NCBI RefSeq assembly: GCF_011045195.1
Contig: NZ_CP049199.1
Coordinates: forward strand, 2,790,001 to 2,854,000
Direction: 5' to 3'
Length of the DNA stretch: 64,000 nucleotides
Origin: Caulobacter soli
GTDB lineage: Bacteria; Pseudomonadota; Alphaproteobacteria; Caulobacterales; Caulobacteraceae
A program made the translations under genes and the position numbers. Numbering within the stretch: the stretch's first letter is position 1; each line of letters begins with the position of its first letter. Below, piece by piece: positions 37,168-47,034 of the stretch. The notes beneath the pieces are model-generated. The model worked only from the letters and a program-made list of their open reading frames with translations. It was not told where the DNA came from and did not search any database.

Positions 37168-38171
37168 CCGGGCCCAAGGATCAGGGCGCCACCGTCCCCT
37201 CGGTCGTCATCGGCCTGTCGGCGGTGGTGGTGGCCATCCGCGACGGCGAGGCCGTGGTCCTGACCGTCCGTCCGCACGACGCGGTCACCGACATCGCCAG
37301 CCCCCTGCCCGGCCTGCCGTTCGGTCCGTTCGACCCGGCCGGTCACCGCACCTTCGAGCTGGGCCTGCGGGCCTTCGTCACCCAGCAGACCCGGTTCCAG
37401 CTGGGCTATGTGGAACAGCTCTACACCTTCGGCGACGAGGGTCGCGACGCCCCGCGCGCCGAAATGGGTGCCGGCGCGGCCCGCGTCGTCTCGGTCGGCT
37501 ATCTGGGCCTGACCCCCACCGCCGTGGAGACCCAGGCCCCCGACACCGCCTGGGCCCCATGGTCGGCCTTCTTCCCGTGGGAGGACTGGCGTCACGGCCG
37601 CCCCGCCCTGCTGGACGACGTCCTGGCCCCGGCCCTGCGCCGTTGGGCCGGCGACGACGCCAGCCAATGGTCCCGCGCCCGCCTGGCCTTCGCCCTGGAC
37701 GGCGCGCCATGGAACGAGGAGCGGGTGCTGGAGCGCTACGAGCTGCTCTACGAGGCCGGCCTGGCTCCCGAAGCCGCCCGCGACCGGGCCCGGGCCGAGG
37801 GCCATGATCCCGCCGAGCCCGCCGCCCTGTCGGCGGCCCTCGGCGAACCGATGATCTCCGACCACCGCCGCATCCTGGCCACCGGCCTGTCGCGCATCCG
37901 GGGCAAGATCAAGTACCGCCCGGTGGTGTTCGAGCTGATGCCGGCCGAGTTCACCCTCTCGGCCCTGCAGCGCACGGTCGAGGCCATCGCCGGCGTGCCG
38001 CTGCACAAGCAGAACTTCCGCCGCGTGGTCGAGCGCGAGGACTTGGTCGAGGGTCTGGGCCGCCAGGACGCCGACACCGGCGGCCGCCCGGCCGAACTGT
38101 TCCGCTTCCGGCGGGAGATCCTGGCGGCAAGGCCGGCGATGGGGCTTTCGTTGCCGTTGCTGCGGGACTAG
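37164..38171 (+). CDS. NrtR-like NAD regulator with inactive Nudix fold
   Basis: A 335-residue protein. The N-terminal half resembles a Nudix fold but lacks the catalytic Nudix box: where REUXEE should be it reads RAFVTQQTRFQLG. The C-terminal quarter (KIKYRPVVFELMPAEFTLSALQRTVEAI) is the winged helix found in NrtR repressors of NAD metabolism. It is longer than typical NrtR by about 100 residues. Coupled translation with the HD hydrolase suggests they work together. Confidence 0.83.
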   Translation: MTGPKDQGATVPSVVIGLSAVVVAIRDGEAVVLTVRPHDAVTDIASPLPGLPFGPFDPAGHRTFELGLRAFVTQQTRFQLGYVEQLYTFGDEGRDAPRAEMGAGAARVVSVGYLGLTPTAVETQAPDTAWAPWSAFFPWEDWRHGRPALLDDVLAPALRRWAGDDASQWSRARLAFALDGAPWNEERVLERYELLYEAGLAPEAARDRARAEGHDPAEPAALSAALGEPMISDHRRILATGLSRIRGKIKYRPVVFELMPAEFTLSALQRTVEAIAGVPLHKQNFRRVVEREDLVEGLGRQDADTGGRPAELFRFRREILAARPAMGLSLPLLRD

Positions 38172-38180
38172 GCGGCGACG

Positions 38181-38290
38181 CACTTGCCCCCTACGGATCG
38201 CTTCGCGATCGTCTTCCCCCCCATGGGGGAAGAGCGCTCCGCCCCCTACGGGGGCAGACAGACGGCGTAGCCGTCAGGTGGGGGCAAGTG
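38181..38290. repeat. Multi-hairpin palindromic repeat element
   Basis: CACTTGCCCCC (38181-38191) and GGGGGCAAGTG (38280-38290) close a 110-base unit. Inside are four local palindromes in a row: GATCGC-TTC-GCGATC, CTTCCCCC/GGGGGAAG, GCCCCC-TAC-GGGGGC and GACGGC-GTA-GCCGTC. It lies between two same-strand genes and is non-coding. Confidence 0.85.
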
Positions 38291-38352
38291 TTAGCCGGCA
38301 CGACCTCACCGCCCTTGCGCCCCAACGGTTCACCGCTAGGCTGCATCCCAGG

Positions 38353-38739
38353 ATGGTGACACTTCGCAAGACGCAACTGATCGCCGGCGCGGCCGTGGCC
38401 GTGGTTCTGGCCGCCCTGGGCGTTGGCCTGGCCGTCTATGTCGGCCGCGACACCCATACCGAGGTCGTGGATCACAAGGTCGACGACGCCGAGGCCATCG
38501 AAGGCGCCCGCATCGCCGTGACGGGCCGCCTGCCCGAGGCCCAGGCCGTCAATTTCGGCAAGGTCTTCGTGCACTGGGACGGCGAAATCCCCTCGGTCTG
38601 CGGCGAGGTCGACATCATCGAGGAACAGGACAGCTTCGACGGCGAGGAGCGTTTCATCTGGTCGCAAGGCGCCCTGACCCTGGAAGAGATCGACGGCAGC
38701 GACGTCGTGGACCAGAAGTGGGGCGATCTCTGCGAGTGA
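38353..38739 (+). CDS. Membrane-anchored protein, unrecognised
   Basis: A 128-residue protein with one N-terminal transmembrane helix (about 8-28) and an acidic periplasmic domain holding two cysteines (SVCGEVD and the C-terminal LCE), which may pair. No motif is recognised. ATG 38353 and GTG 38356 are adjacent start candidates with only CAGG upstream. It is convergent with the next gene. Confidence 0.7.
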   Translation: MVTLRKTQLIAGAAVAVVLAALGVGLAVYVGRDTHTEVVDHKVDDAEAIEGARIAVTGRLPEAQAVNFGKVFVHWDGEIPSVCGEVDIIEEQDSFDGEERFIWSQGALTLEEIDGSDVVDQKWGDLCE

Positions 38740-38752
38740 AACGACGAACGCC

Positions 38753-39019
38753 TCAGACGCCACCGCGCGCCTTGGTTTTCTCGGCGATGGCGGCGGCGAA
38801 CCACGCATTCATCCGCGCCAAGATCGCCCGTCGTCGCGTACGGCGATCCGGGTGCGTCGCCTGCCCATCGCACCACATGTCATAGTCTTCAAGCTTGGCG
38901 AACCTGTGCCAGACCTTGCGATGGAAATGGCCCATGCGACCCGCCGTCTTTTCGGGGTCATCGATTGACGGGTCGTCAGCGGCGGCCCGTAACCGGGCGC
39001 GGGTTCTGGATCGAGGCAT
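38753..39019 (-). CDS. Small basic protein, unrecognised
   Basis: An 88-residue, Arg-rich soluble protein with aromatic residues in the centre (GHFHRKVWHRFAKLEDYDMW). AAAGGAGA stands seven bases before ATG 39019, a strong ribosome site that supports a real gene. The family is unknown. Confidence 0.65.
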   Translation of the reverse strand: MPRSRTRARLRAAADDPSIDDPEKTAGRMGHFHRKVWHRFAKLEDYDMWCDGQATHPDRRTRRRAILARMNAWFAAAIAEKTKARGGV

Positions 39020-39577
39020 GTCGTCTCCTTTCGCGGACGGGGACATGCCCATGGGCGTGTCCCCAACTCTAGACACGGCCTGGCCGCCTCACGCGGCAGG
39101 CCGCTGAAGTTCGGGGAGGGCTGCGGAGCGCCGGGCCAGGCCCGGAAGCTGTTTGAAGAAATACCGTTTCGACCAGGACCGACGCTCCGCGCGATCGTTA
39201 TCCGGGAGCGTCCGGCGATCGGCCCTGTTCGGACCTCGCCAGTCTTGGCCCCCGACGGGCGGGCCGGGCTCGCGTGGCCCAGTCCCGGAACGCCTGCGTC
39301 ACCGCAAGCCTGCCGCCTCCCCGGCCCTCATCCAACGCCGTATCTGTGTTCCACGCCCGGCCGGCACCGGATGGATGAGGTCGCGCCCCTTACGGAGCCG
39401 CCGCCGACGAGCGCTACCCGCTCGACCGCACCCCAAGGCCGCGAAGGTCGCAGGCCTTAGCGCCCTCCCCATCGCCTTGTGGTGAGCTGATTATGCCGTG
39501 GGCGCGATAGGGGGAGGATAGGTGCGCTTTTGATATTATTTTTGTTGAGGAAAAACGTTTGAAGCGACGCGGACATT
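39020..39577. other. Long intergenic stretch, no convincing gene
   Basis: About 560 bases. Open frames exist on the plus strand near 39153-39485, but they lack ribosome sites and have Pro/Arg-heavy composition of the sort seen in non-coding GC-rich DNA. It may be the remains of a decayed gene; I see no recognisable protein fragment. Confidence 0.5.
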
Positions 39578-39637
39578 CCCTCTCTCATAGAGAGAGGGAG
39601 GGGCCCGCCGCCGCAGGCGGTGGGAGGGTGAGAGGTT
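39578..39637. repeat. Palindromic repeat, copy A
   Basis: A 60-base element made of a CCCTCTCTC/GAGAGAGGG hairpin followed by a GCCCGCCGC...GCGGTGGG hairpin and ending in GAGAGGTT. Copy B at 39758-39815 is the near-perfect reverse complement, the main difference being a few bases in the loop. The two face each other across 120 bases. Confidence 0.9.
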
Positions 39638-39757
39638 TCACCATCTACCGGCAAACCCCAAGCCGTTGAACTGCCTCAAGATGGGTTCAGATTTCCCATC
39701 ATCGACAAGCTCGCCGGCATACGCCGTCCTCGTTCGAGCTTCGTCCTGAGAGACTGT

Positions 39758-39802
39758 AACCTCTCACCCTCCCACCGCTTCGCGGCGGGCCCCTCCCTCT
39801 CT

Positions 39803-39815
<13 letters not shown>
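39758..39815. repeat. Palindromic repeat, copy B (inverted to copy A)
   Basis: A 58-base reverse-complement copy of the element at 39578-39637. Its outer 13 bases overlap the end of the sterol desaturase family gene and provide that gene's last codons (IPLS) and stop. The pair could also fold as one large hairpin in RNA from this region. Confidence 0.9.
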
Positions 39816-40719
<904 letters not shown>

Positions 40720-40723
<4 letters not shown>

Positions 40724-41121
40724 GCGGCGGCGTCCCGGGTGGTGAACTGAGGCGGCGGCCAGACGCCGTCCTTCAGGGCCAGGCGCGGCGCGCCGTCGGC
40801 GGTCTTGAGGATGAGGAAGCCCTTGTCCGTCTTGGCGGCCAAGGCGGCGCTCCAGACCAGGTCGCGGGCCACGTAGCCGTCGCCCTTGCGCCAGGCGACC
40901 AGGGCTCGCTCGCCCGAGCGCGCCACCAGGCCCGCGCCGTCGGCGGCGATCCACAGGGCGTCGATGCGATCGTCGGGGAATTCCACGGCCAGCAGGGCCC
41001 GCGCGCCTTGGGTGTCCAGTGGCGGCGTCGGACGCGCGATCCGCGCCCAGGCCGCGATGGCCACCAGCAGGCTGACGGCCACGGCCGAGCCCAGCAGTTG
41101 AATCAACAGCGCCTTGTCCAA
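40720..41121 (-). CDS. Membrane-anchored protein, unrecognised
   Basis: A 133-residue protein with one N-terminal transmembrane helix (about 7-27), then a soluble domain of probable beta strands (DALWIAADGAGLVARSGERALVAW). No ATG begins the frame. TTG 41121 is favoured because GGGAGGAAAG lies just upstream; TTG 41181 and GTG 41160 are alternatives. Translation is coupled to the sterol desaturase family gene, which it precedes. Confidence 0.65.
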
Positions 41122-41211
41122 AGCGACGCTTTCCTCCCGAAATCCTGACGCCAGCGTCACGCTTCGGGTTTCCAGCGTCAAGGGCGACGTAGGGTCACCG
41201 CCGAAACGCGA

Positions 41212-41239
41212 AAGCGCGCCTCCGGGGGGAGACGCGCTT
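41212..41239 (-). terminator. Terminator after outer membrane protein gene
   Basis: AAGCGCGCCTCC and GGAGACGCGCTT form a 12-position stem with one mismatch and a 4-base loop, 25 bases after the stop. The T content beyond the stem is low, so efficiency is uncertain. Confidence 0.55.
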
Positions 41240-41263
41240 CCTTCAGGCCTGAGGGGCCGATCG

Positions 41264-41797
41264 CTAGAACTTCCGGGCGTAGCCCACCGACACCACGTTG
41301 GCGTCGGCCGCGTCGTTGTCGCGGAACTGTTGGCGGGTGTAGTCGACCCGCACGCCGTTCTTGTCGTCGACCTTATACTGGGCGCCGACGCCGTAGTTGA
41401 CGCTGTCGGCGTCGAACTTGCTCTCGACGCCGCCCAGGGTCTGCTTGAACTGGGTGTTGCCGTAGCCGACCCGGGCCAGCAGGTCGATGTTGGGGGTGAC
41501 GGGCAGGAAGCCGACCGCGTAGGCGGCGGCCGAGTGGGTCTGCTCGATGCTGGAGCGCACGCCGTTCGTGTCGATGTTGTCGTCCTTGACGCCGCCGGAC
41601 AGCTCGCCCTCGACGCCGAAGTGCGGGGTCAGCTTCGTGCCCAAACGGCCCTGGATCGCGCCGGTGTCGGCGCCGTCGGCGCGGGACCCAGCATAGCCGA
41701 GGGTGCCGTAGACGCCGGTGTCTTGGGCCTGGGCGAAGGCGGGAACGACGGCGACCGACAGGGCGGCCAAGGTGGCCGACATCATGAGAGTTTTCAT
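41264..41797 (-). CDS. Outer membrane beta-barrel protein
   Basis: A 177-residue protein with a signal peptide (1-24, ending FAQAQ). Alternating strands and a terminal aromatic, VSVGYARKF, mark an eight-stranded porin-like beta-barrel of the OmpA/OprF-like small-barrel class. It likely sits in the outer membrane; the cargo or partner is unknown. The start codon directly begins the signal peptide. Confidence 0.87.
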   Translation of the reverse strand: MKTLMMSATLAALSVAVVPAFAQAQDTGVYGTLGYAGSRADGADTGAIQGRLGTKLTPHFGVEGELSGGVKDDNIDTNGVRSSIEQTHSAAAYAVGFLPVTPNIDLLARVGYGNTQFKQTLGGVESKFDADSVNYGVGAQYKVDDKNGVRVDYTRQQFRDNDAADANVVSVGYARKF

Positions 41798-42110
41798 TGT
41801 TGTACTCCTTGGTACGCGTCAGGCTTGGGGGAGCGCCTGACCCTGCCTGAGTAGCCTCGCCGTTAGGCGGCGATTGGACCCTGGCGAGACCGTTTGGGGC
41901 CATTGCGTGTCGACCCGGACACGTCCGTGGCGATTGTGGCGGCGCGGAATCGTTCCGCCCGACAGGCCGAATGCCGCAGGGTGTGACATCCCTGCCGCGC
42001 GGGGAAAGGTGACGCCCGCGTCAGGCGTGCTATTGATCACTCACAAAGTCGAAAGCCGCGTCCCCACCACTTCAAGGGAGAGACGCGCCAGCGTCACCGG
42101 GACCGCCGCC
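41798..42110. other. Intergenic region between outer membrane protein and KAS III-like genes
   Basis: About 313 bases between divergent genes. GTCAGGC (41818) and GCCTGAC (41835) can pair in the leader of the outer membrane protein gene. No defined promoter or operator was recognised. Confidence 0.45.
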
Positions 42111-43226
42111 TTGCCTAAAGCCGTCATCGTCGCCACGGGGCTCTACACCCCGCCGTTCAGCGTTTCGAACACCGAGCTGGTCGAAGCCTTCAACACCTAT
42201 GTCGAGCGCTTCAACGCCGCCAACGCCGAGGCCATCGCGGCCGGCGAGGTCACGGCGCTGGCCCCCTCCTCGCCAGAGTTCATCGAGAAGGCCTCGGGCA
42301 TCAAGGCCCGCTACGTGATGAACAAGACCGGGATCATCGATCCGGAGATCATGCGGCCGGTCCTGCCCGAGCGGCCGAACGACCAGATCTCGATCCTGGC
42401 CGAAATGGCCGTCGAGGCCGCCAAGCAGGCGATCGAACGCTGGGGCAAGCCCGTCTCGGAAATCGGCGCGGTGATCTGCGCGGCCTCCAACATGCAGCGC
42501 GCCTATCCGGCCATGGCCATCGAGGTGCAGCAGGCCCTGGGCATCGAGGGCTTCGCCTTCGACATGAACGTGGCCTGCTCGTCGGCCACCTTCGGCATCA
42601 AGACCGCCGCCGACTTCATCGCCACCGGCAGCGCCAAGGCCGTGCTGATGGTCAATCCCGAGATCTGCTCGGGCCACCTGAACTTCACCGACCGCGACAG
42701 CCACTTCATCTTCGGCGACGTGGCCACGGCCGTGATCCTGGAAGAGGAAAGTCAGGCGACCGGCGGCTGGGAAGTGCTGGGCACACGCCTGAAGACCGTC
42801 TTCTCCAACAACATCCGCAACAACTTCGGCTTCCTCAACCGCACCGCCCCCGAGGGCGAAGGCGCGCGCGACAAGCTGTTCGTGCAGGAAGGCCGCAAGG
42901 TGTTCCGCGAGGTGGTGCCGATGGTCAGCGAGATGATCGTCGAGCACGCCGGCGACATCGGCGTGGATCCCACGGGCCTCAAGCGCCTGTGGCTCCACCA
43001 GGCCAACATCAACATGAACGAGATGATCGGTCGCAAGGTGCTGGGCCGCGATCCCCAGCCCGGCGAGAACGTGATCATCCTGGACACCTACGCCAACACC
43101 AGCTCGGCCGGCTCGATCATCGCCTTCCACACGGCCAATGACGACTTCGCGGCGGGCGAGACGGGCCTGATCTGCAGCTTCGGCGCGGGCTACTCGGCGG
43201 GCACTGTGTTCGTCAGGAAGCGGTAG
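42111..43226 (+). CDS. 3-oxoacyl-ACP synthase III-like protein
   Basis: A 371-residue thiolase-fold enzyme. The FabH-type triad is complete: Cys in NVACSSATF, His in WLHQANINM, Asn in DTYANTSSAGS. It is about 50 residues longer than housekeeping FabH, with an N-terminal insert, as in DarB-like synthases, so a specialised acyl condensation is likely. TTG 42111 is the best start, with GGGACC upstream and similarity beginning there; no ATG is available in frame. Confidence 0.85.
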   Translation: MPKAVIVATGLYTPPFSVSNTELVEAFNTYVERFNAANAEAIAAGEVTALAPSSPEFIEKASGIKARYVMNKTGIIDPEIMRPVLPERPNDQISILAEMAVEAAKQAIERWGKPVSEIGAVICAASNMQRAYPAMAIEVQQALGIEGFAFDMNVACSSATFGIKTAADFIATGSAKAVLMVNPEICSGHLNFTDRDSHFIFGDVATAVILEEESQATGGWEVLGTRLKTVFSNNIRNNFGFLNRTAPEGEGARDKLFVQEGRKVFREVVPMVSEMIVEHAGDIGVDPTGLKRLWLHQANINMNEMIGRKVLGRDPQPGENVIILDTYANTSSAGSIIAFHTANDDFAAGETGLICSFGAGYSAGTVFVRKR

Positions 43227-43232
43227 ACCCCG

Positions 43233-44288
43233 CTACCCGAACAGGATGCGGCTGCCGACCACGGTGCGGAACACCTGGTCGGGCATCTGGGCGATGGCGG
43301 GCGCGATGAACGCCTCGCCGGTGCAGTGCCCGGGCAGGATGTAATCCGGCTTCAGGGCCTGCATCAGCGCCAGGGTCTGCAGCGCCTGCTGCTGGGTCTG
43401 CGGCGGCACCAGATGGAAGCCGCCCATGATCGCGTGGATCTTGTCGACGCCCGAGGCGGCTTGCGCGGCGCGCACGGTGTTGATGATCCCCCGATGGCTG
43501 CACGAACCGATCACCACCAGGCCCTTGCCCTTCAGGTGAAACGCCGTGCCCAGCTCGTGGACGGCGTCGTCGACGAAGAAGTCGAGATCGCGCCGGTCCG
43601 CGTCCAGGTCGGCGCGACGGCATCCCTGGCCGGGCAGCATCGACGTCGGCACCCTTGGCTTCTCGGACGAGACGAACGGGATCCTGCCGGTGGTGAAGCC
43701 GATGTCGGCCACGTCCTGCGGCGTGGACGTGACGCGCAGATCGATCCCCGCCGCGACCAGATCGGCCTTCTCCAGCTGGCCAAAACTGGGTCCGTCGGGT
43801 GAAACGCCGCGCAACCGGGCGCAGAACGCCTCCTCGCCGCCGACATACAGCGGCGTCCCGCGCTTGACCCGTCCGACGACGGCGGCCAGGCCACCGAAGT
43901 GATCGTAGTGGCCGTGACTGAGCACCATGGCGTCGATCGTCGCCGGATCGACACCCAGCAGCGCCATGTTCGAAGCCAGGGTCTCGGGCGTGTAGCCGAA
44001 ATCGATCAGCACCCGGTGGCGCGCGCCGCCCGCGCCGGCGGCGTCCGCCAATACCGAATAGCCCCATTCGCCGCGCAGGGTCAGGCGATAGGACGAAGCC
44101 ACGCGTTCCGGCGGCAGGATCTTCAGCCCGGGCCGCTCGACGGGCGTGGCGAAACTCGAAACCGTACTGTCGGCGAGCAGGGTCAGCGCCAGCCGATCGA
44201 TCTCCGGAACCGTGATCGGCGCCGCGGCGCCCGGAAGCGGCGCGGCCAACGAAACCCCGGCGGCCAGCAGCATTCGACGTGTCAGCAT
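43233..44288 (-). CDS. Secreted metallo-beta-lactamase-fold hydrolase
   Basis: A 351-residue protein with an N-terminal export signal (TRRMLLAAGVSLAA, possibly Tat because of the paired Arg). The metal-binding motif HGHYDH is intact, with further His in GSCSHRG and GHCTGE. This arrangement fits 7,8-dihydropterin-6-methyl-4-(beta-D-ribofuranosyl)aminobenzene-phosphate-synthase-like MBL proteins. AGGAGG precedes the ATG. Substrate unknown. Confidence 0.88.
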   Translation of the reverse strand: MLTRRMLLAAGVSLAAPLPGAAAPITVPEIDRLALTLLADSTVSSFATPVERPGLKILPPERVASSYRLTLRGEWGYSVLADAAGAGGARHRVLIDFGYTPETLASNMALLGVDPATIDAMVLSHGHYDHFGGLAAVVGRVKRGTPLYVGGEEAFCARLRGVSPDGPSFGQLEKADLVAAGIDLRVTSTPQDVADIGFTTGRIPFVSSEKPRVPTSMLPGQGCRRADLDADRRDLDFFVDDAVHELGTAFHLKGKGLVVIGSCSHRGIINTVRAAQAASGVDKIHAIMGGFHLVPPQTQQQALQTLALMQALKPDYILPGHCTGEAFIAPAIAQMPDQVFRTVVGSRILFG

Positions 44289-44383
44289 GGCTCGTCCTCC
44301 TGGAACGAGCCTAGCCTAGCTCCATGACGCTGTCCCAGGCGCAAAGGCGGCGATCCGTGGCGATGCGAAGGTCTGCCGCCGCC

Positions 44384-44851
44384 CTAATCGACCACCGGCA
44401 CCACGTGGGCGGAGACCGCCCGCCACGCGCCAGCTCGCCGCACATAGACGTCGGCATAGTCGTTGCGGCTGGCGAAGTCGCCTTCGGCGGTCTTGCCGGA
44501 CATTCGGCTGCGCGCGCGGACGACGGCGACATCGCCGAACACCAGGATCTTCAGATCGTCCCAGGCGATGTCGGAAACGACACGGGCCGGATTGGTGGCC
44601 ACCTTGATCAGGTCGGCCTTCCGCAGAATGCGGCCGCCCGGATAGATCGCCTCGAAGTCGTCGGCGAGAATGCGCTCCAGCGTCGCCCCGTCGTGGGTCT
44701 TGTAGGCCGTGAGCCACTCGCTGTTGAGCTTCTCCAGCGCCGCCACGGTTTCGGGGGACGCCGGCGTCGCGACCTGGGCCACGGCCGGGGCGGCGACCAG
44801 CGTCGACGAGACGGGCGCCGCCAGGGCGAGCATCAAGGCCAGAACTTTCAA
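44384..44851 (-). CDS. Secreted NTF2-like (SnoaL-type) protein
   Basis: A 155-residue protein. A signal peptide (about 1-25, ending AVAQ) is followed by a cone-shaped NTF2-like domain: EWLTAYKTHDGATLERILADDFEAIYPGGR at the start and VRRAGAWRAVSAHVVPV at the end. Such proteins can be enzymes or binding folds. The start is probably TTG 44851 just after AGGAGAG, because the upstream frame lacks a ribosome site. Confidence 0.8.
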   Translation of the reverse strand: MKVLALMLALAAPVSSTLVAAPAVAQVATPASPETVAALEKLNSEWLTAYKTHDGATLERILADDFEAIYPGGRILRKADLIKVATNPARVVSDIAWDDLKILVFGDVAVVRARSRMSGKTAEGDFASRNDYADVYVRRAGAWRAVSAHVVPVVD

Positions 44852-44876
44852 GGTGTCTCTCCTCAAGAACGCGCGC

Positions 44877-46058
44877 CTAGTCCGCCTTCGGATGCGCCGC
44901 CTTCCAGTCCATCGCCTTGCGGATGCGATTGCCCACGGCCGGGTGGTCGTAGAACAGGATTTCCTCGACCCGACTGGGCGTGGCGGCGCGATATTCGATC
45001 GTCTTGACCAGGGCCTTGGACAGGCCGTCCGGTTCGTTGAAGTGCTCCAGGCTGAAGCGGTCCGCGTCGCTTTCGGCGATGCGGACCAGGCTGTTGGTCA
45101 GGGGCGTGCCCAGCAGCGACAGCACCGCCAGGATCACGCTCAGCACCGGCAGGCCGGCTGGATCGCCAACGCCCTTGACCGTGTCGGCGCCCATCAAGGC
45201 GGCGACAGGATTGAACAGGCGGTCGATCAGGAAGAAGGCCACGATCGCCAGCAGGCTCATGATCCCGGCGATCCACAGCGAGTGATAATGGGCGTAGTGG
45301 CCCATCTCGTGACCGACCACGCCGCGCACCTCGGCCAGGTCCGCGCCCTGCTTGAACATGGTGTCGCTCATCGCCACCCGGGCCGAGCCAAACAGGCCCG
45401 AGACGTTGGCGGTGTAGGCGTTGGACTGTTTGGAGCCGTTGTAGACGAAGATCTTGTCGGCCGGGATGCCGTTGGCCTTGGCCATCGCCACCACCTGGTC
45501 GCGCACCGGCCCGGCGGGCGCCGGCGTGTAGTGGTTGAAGATCGGCTCGATATAGATCGGCGACAGCACCATCACCGCCGTGACGAACACCGCTGTCAGC
45601 CCGCCGCTCCACAGCCACCAGATGCGCGGAGCCTTGCGGATCAGGGCGTACAGCGCCGTCAGGAATAGGCCGAACAGCACCGCGCCGATCACCTGGCTGA
45701 TGGCCTGCTCGCCCAGCCAGCCGCCGAAGGCCTGGCTGGTCAGGCCGTACTGCTTCTGCCGCCACCAGTCGGCATAGACCGACCACGGCAGGCTCAGCAG
45801 GCTGTCGACTAGCAGATAGACGATCCCGACCACCAGGCTGACCAGCACGGGCCGGGGCTTGCGCCGCTCCAGCCGTCGCCGCAGTCCGACCAGCACGCCC
45901 CAGCGTACGATCAGGAACGACACCAGCACCGAGACCAGGAACCCCCACAGCAGCAGCCAGTGGCCGCCGTGCGTGTAGGCCTGGGCCTTGGCGTGGGCCT
46001 CGGGCGGCAATTGCGCCAGATAGGCGGCGGTGGCGGCGGCCGGATCGAACAGAGCCAA
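44877..46058 (-). CDS. M48-family membrane metalloprotease (Ste24-like)
   Basis: A 393-residue zinc protease with about six transmembrane helices. The active site HEMGH lies at 250-254, and an SDADRF-type third zinc ligand site follows near 330. The layout matches CAAX prenyl protease 1 (Ste24) relatives, which in bacteria probably clear membrane proteins. The frame begins with TTG 46058 behind GGGGGA. It lies upstream of the NTF2-like gene with a 25-base gap. Confidence 0.9.
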   Translation of the reverse strand: MALFDPAAATAAYLAQLPPEAHAKAQAYTHGGHWLLLWGFLVSVLVSFLIVRWGVLVGLRRRLERRKPRPVLVSLVVGIVYLLVDSLLSLPWSVYADWWRQKQYGLTSQAFGGWLGEQAISQVIGAVLFGLFLTALYALIRKAPRIWWLWSGGLTAVFVTAVMVLSPIYIEPIFNHYTPAPAGPVRDQVVAMAKANGIPADKIFVYNGSKQSNAYTANVSGLFGSARVAMSDTMFKQGADLAEVRGVVGHEMGHYAHYHSLWIAGIMSLLAIVAFFLIDRLFNPVAALMGADTVKGVGDPAGLPVLSVILAVLSLLGTPLTNSLVRIAESDADRFSLEHFNEPDGLSKALVKTIEYRAATPSRVEEILFYDHPAVGNRIRKAMDWKAAHPKAD

Positions 46059-46232
46059 AGGAATCCCCCGATGAACGTCTTGAGCCTCGCAGGAAGCCAG
46101 AGCATCGGGCCGACGTCAGGTTAAATCTCGGTCAGGTAGCGCTCGATGGGTCGGTGGCGACGCTTGGCCCCTGGCGGCTGCGCGCGGGGCGTATAGAAAT
46201 ACGCGCGTAGAATATCGTCTTCCGAGGCTCGC

Positions 46233-47027
46233 ATGCGATTCCCCGCCCGCCGTGAACTGATGATCGCCCTGGGTCTGGGCGCGCTCGCCCTGGCCGGCTG
46301 CGGCGGCAAGACCGGCAACGTGGCCGAGACCGGCCTCAAGCGCGTCGAAGCGACCAAGACCCTGCGCATCGGCCTGGAAGGCACCTACCCGCCGTTCAAT
46401 TTCCAGGACAAGGACGGGCAACTGGCCGGCTTCGAGGTCGACTTCGCCAAGGCCCTGGCCGCTCAGATGAAGGTCAAGGCCGAGTTCGCCCCCTCGCCCT
46501 TCGCCGGCCTGCTGGGCGCGCTGGAGAGCCAGCGCATCGACGTGGTGATCAACCAGATCACCATCACGCCCGAGCGGGCGGCCAAGTACGACTTCTCGCG
46601 CCCCTACACCGTCTCGGGCATCCAGATCATCACCCGCAAGGGCCAGACGGGCATCGCCGCCCCCGCCGACCTGGCCGGCAAGAAGGTGGGCGTGGGCCTG
46701 GGCACCAACTACGAGAGCTGGCTGCGGGCCAATGTGAAGGGCGCCGTGGTCCGCACCTACGACGACGACCCGACCAAGTACCAGGACCTCAAGGCCGGCC
46801 GCATCGACGCGGTGCTGAACGACCGGCTGGTGGCCGCCGACTTCGTCAAGACCTCGCCCGACTTCGTGGCTTCGGGGGCGCCATTCGCCAGCCAGGGCAT
46901 GGGCGTGGCCATGCTGCGCGACCCGGCCCTGAAGGTGACCATCGACCAGGCCATCGACGCCCTGCGCGCCAATGGCCAGCTGGCGGCGATCTCGACCAAG
47001 TGGTTCGGGCAGGACGTGACGAAGTGA
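46233..47027 (+). CDS. Polar amino acid ABC transporter substrate-binding lipoprotein
   Basis: A 264-residue type II periplasmic binding protein. It carries a lipoprotein signal with the lipobox LAGC near residue 20, then RIGLEGTYPPFNFQDKDGQ and DVVINQITITPERA typical of cystine/polar amino acid binders (FliY/TcyJ class). It feeds the permease and ATPase encoded directly downstream. The start follows GAGG. Confidence 0.93.
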   Translation: MRFPARRELMIALGLGALALAGCGGKTGNVAETGLKRVEATKTLRIGLEGTYPPFNFQDKDGQLAGFEVDFAKALAAQMKVKAEFAPSPFAGLLGALESQRIDVVINQITITPERAAKYDFSRPYTVSGIQIITRKGQTGIAAPADLAGKKVGVGLGTNYESWLRANVKGAVVRTYDDDPTKYQDLKAGRIDAVLNDRLVAADFVKTSPDFVASGAPFASQGMGVAMLRDPALKVTIDQAIDALRANGQLAAISTKWFGQDVTK

Positions 47028-47034
47028 CCGCTTA

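Noticed and set aside
39153..39485. A 110-codon plus-strand open frame as a gene
   Set aside because: No ribosome site, no recognisable domain and Pro/Arg-heavy composition; treated as non-coding.
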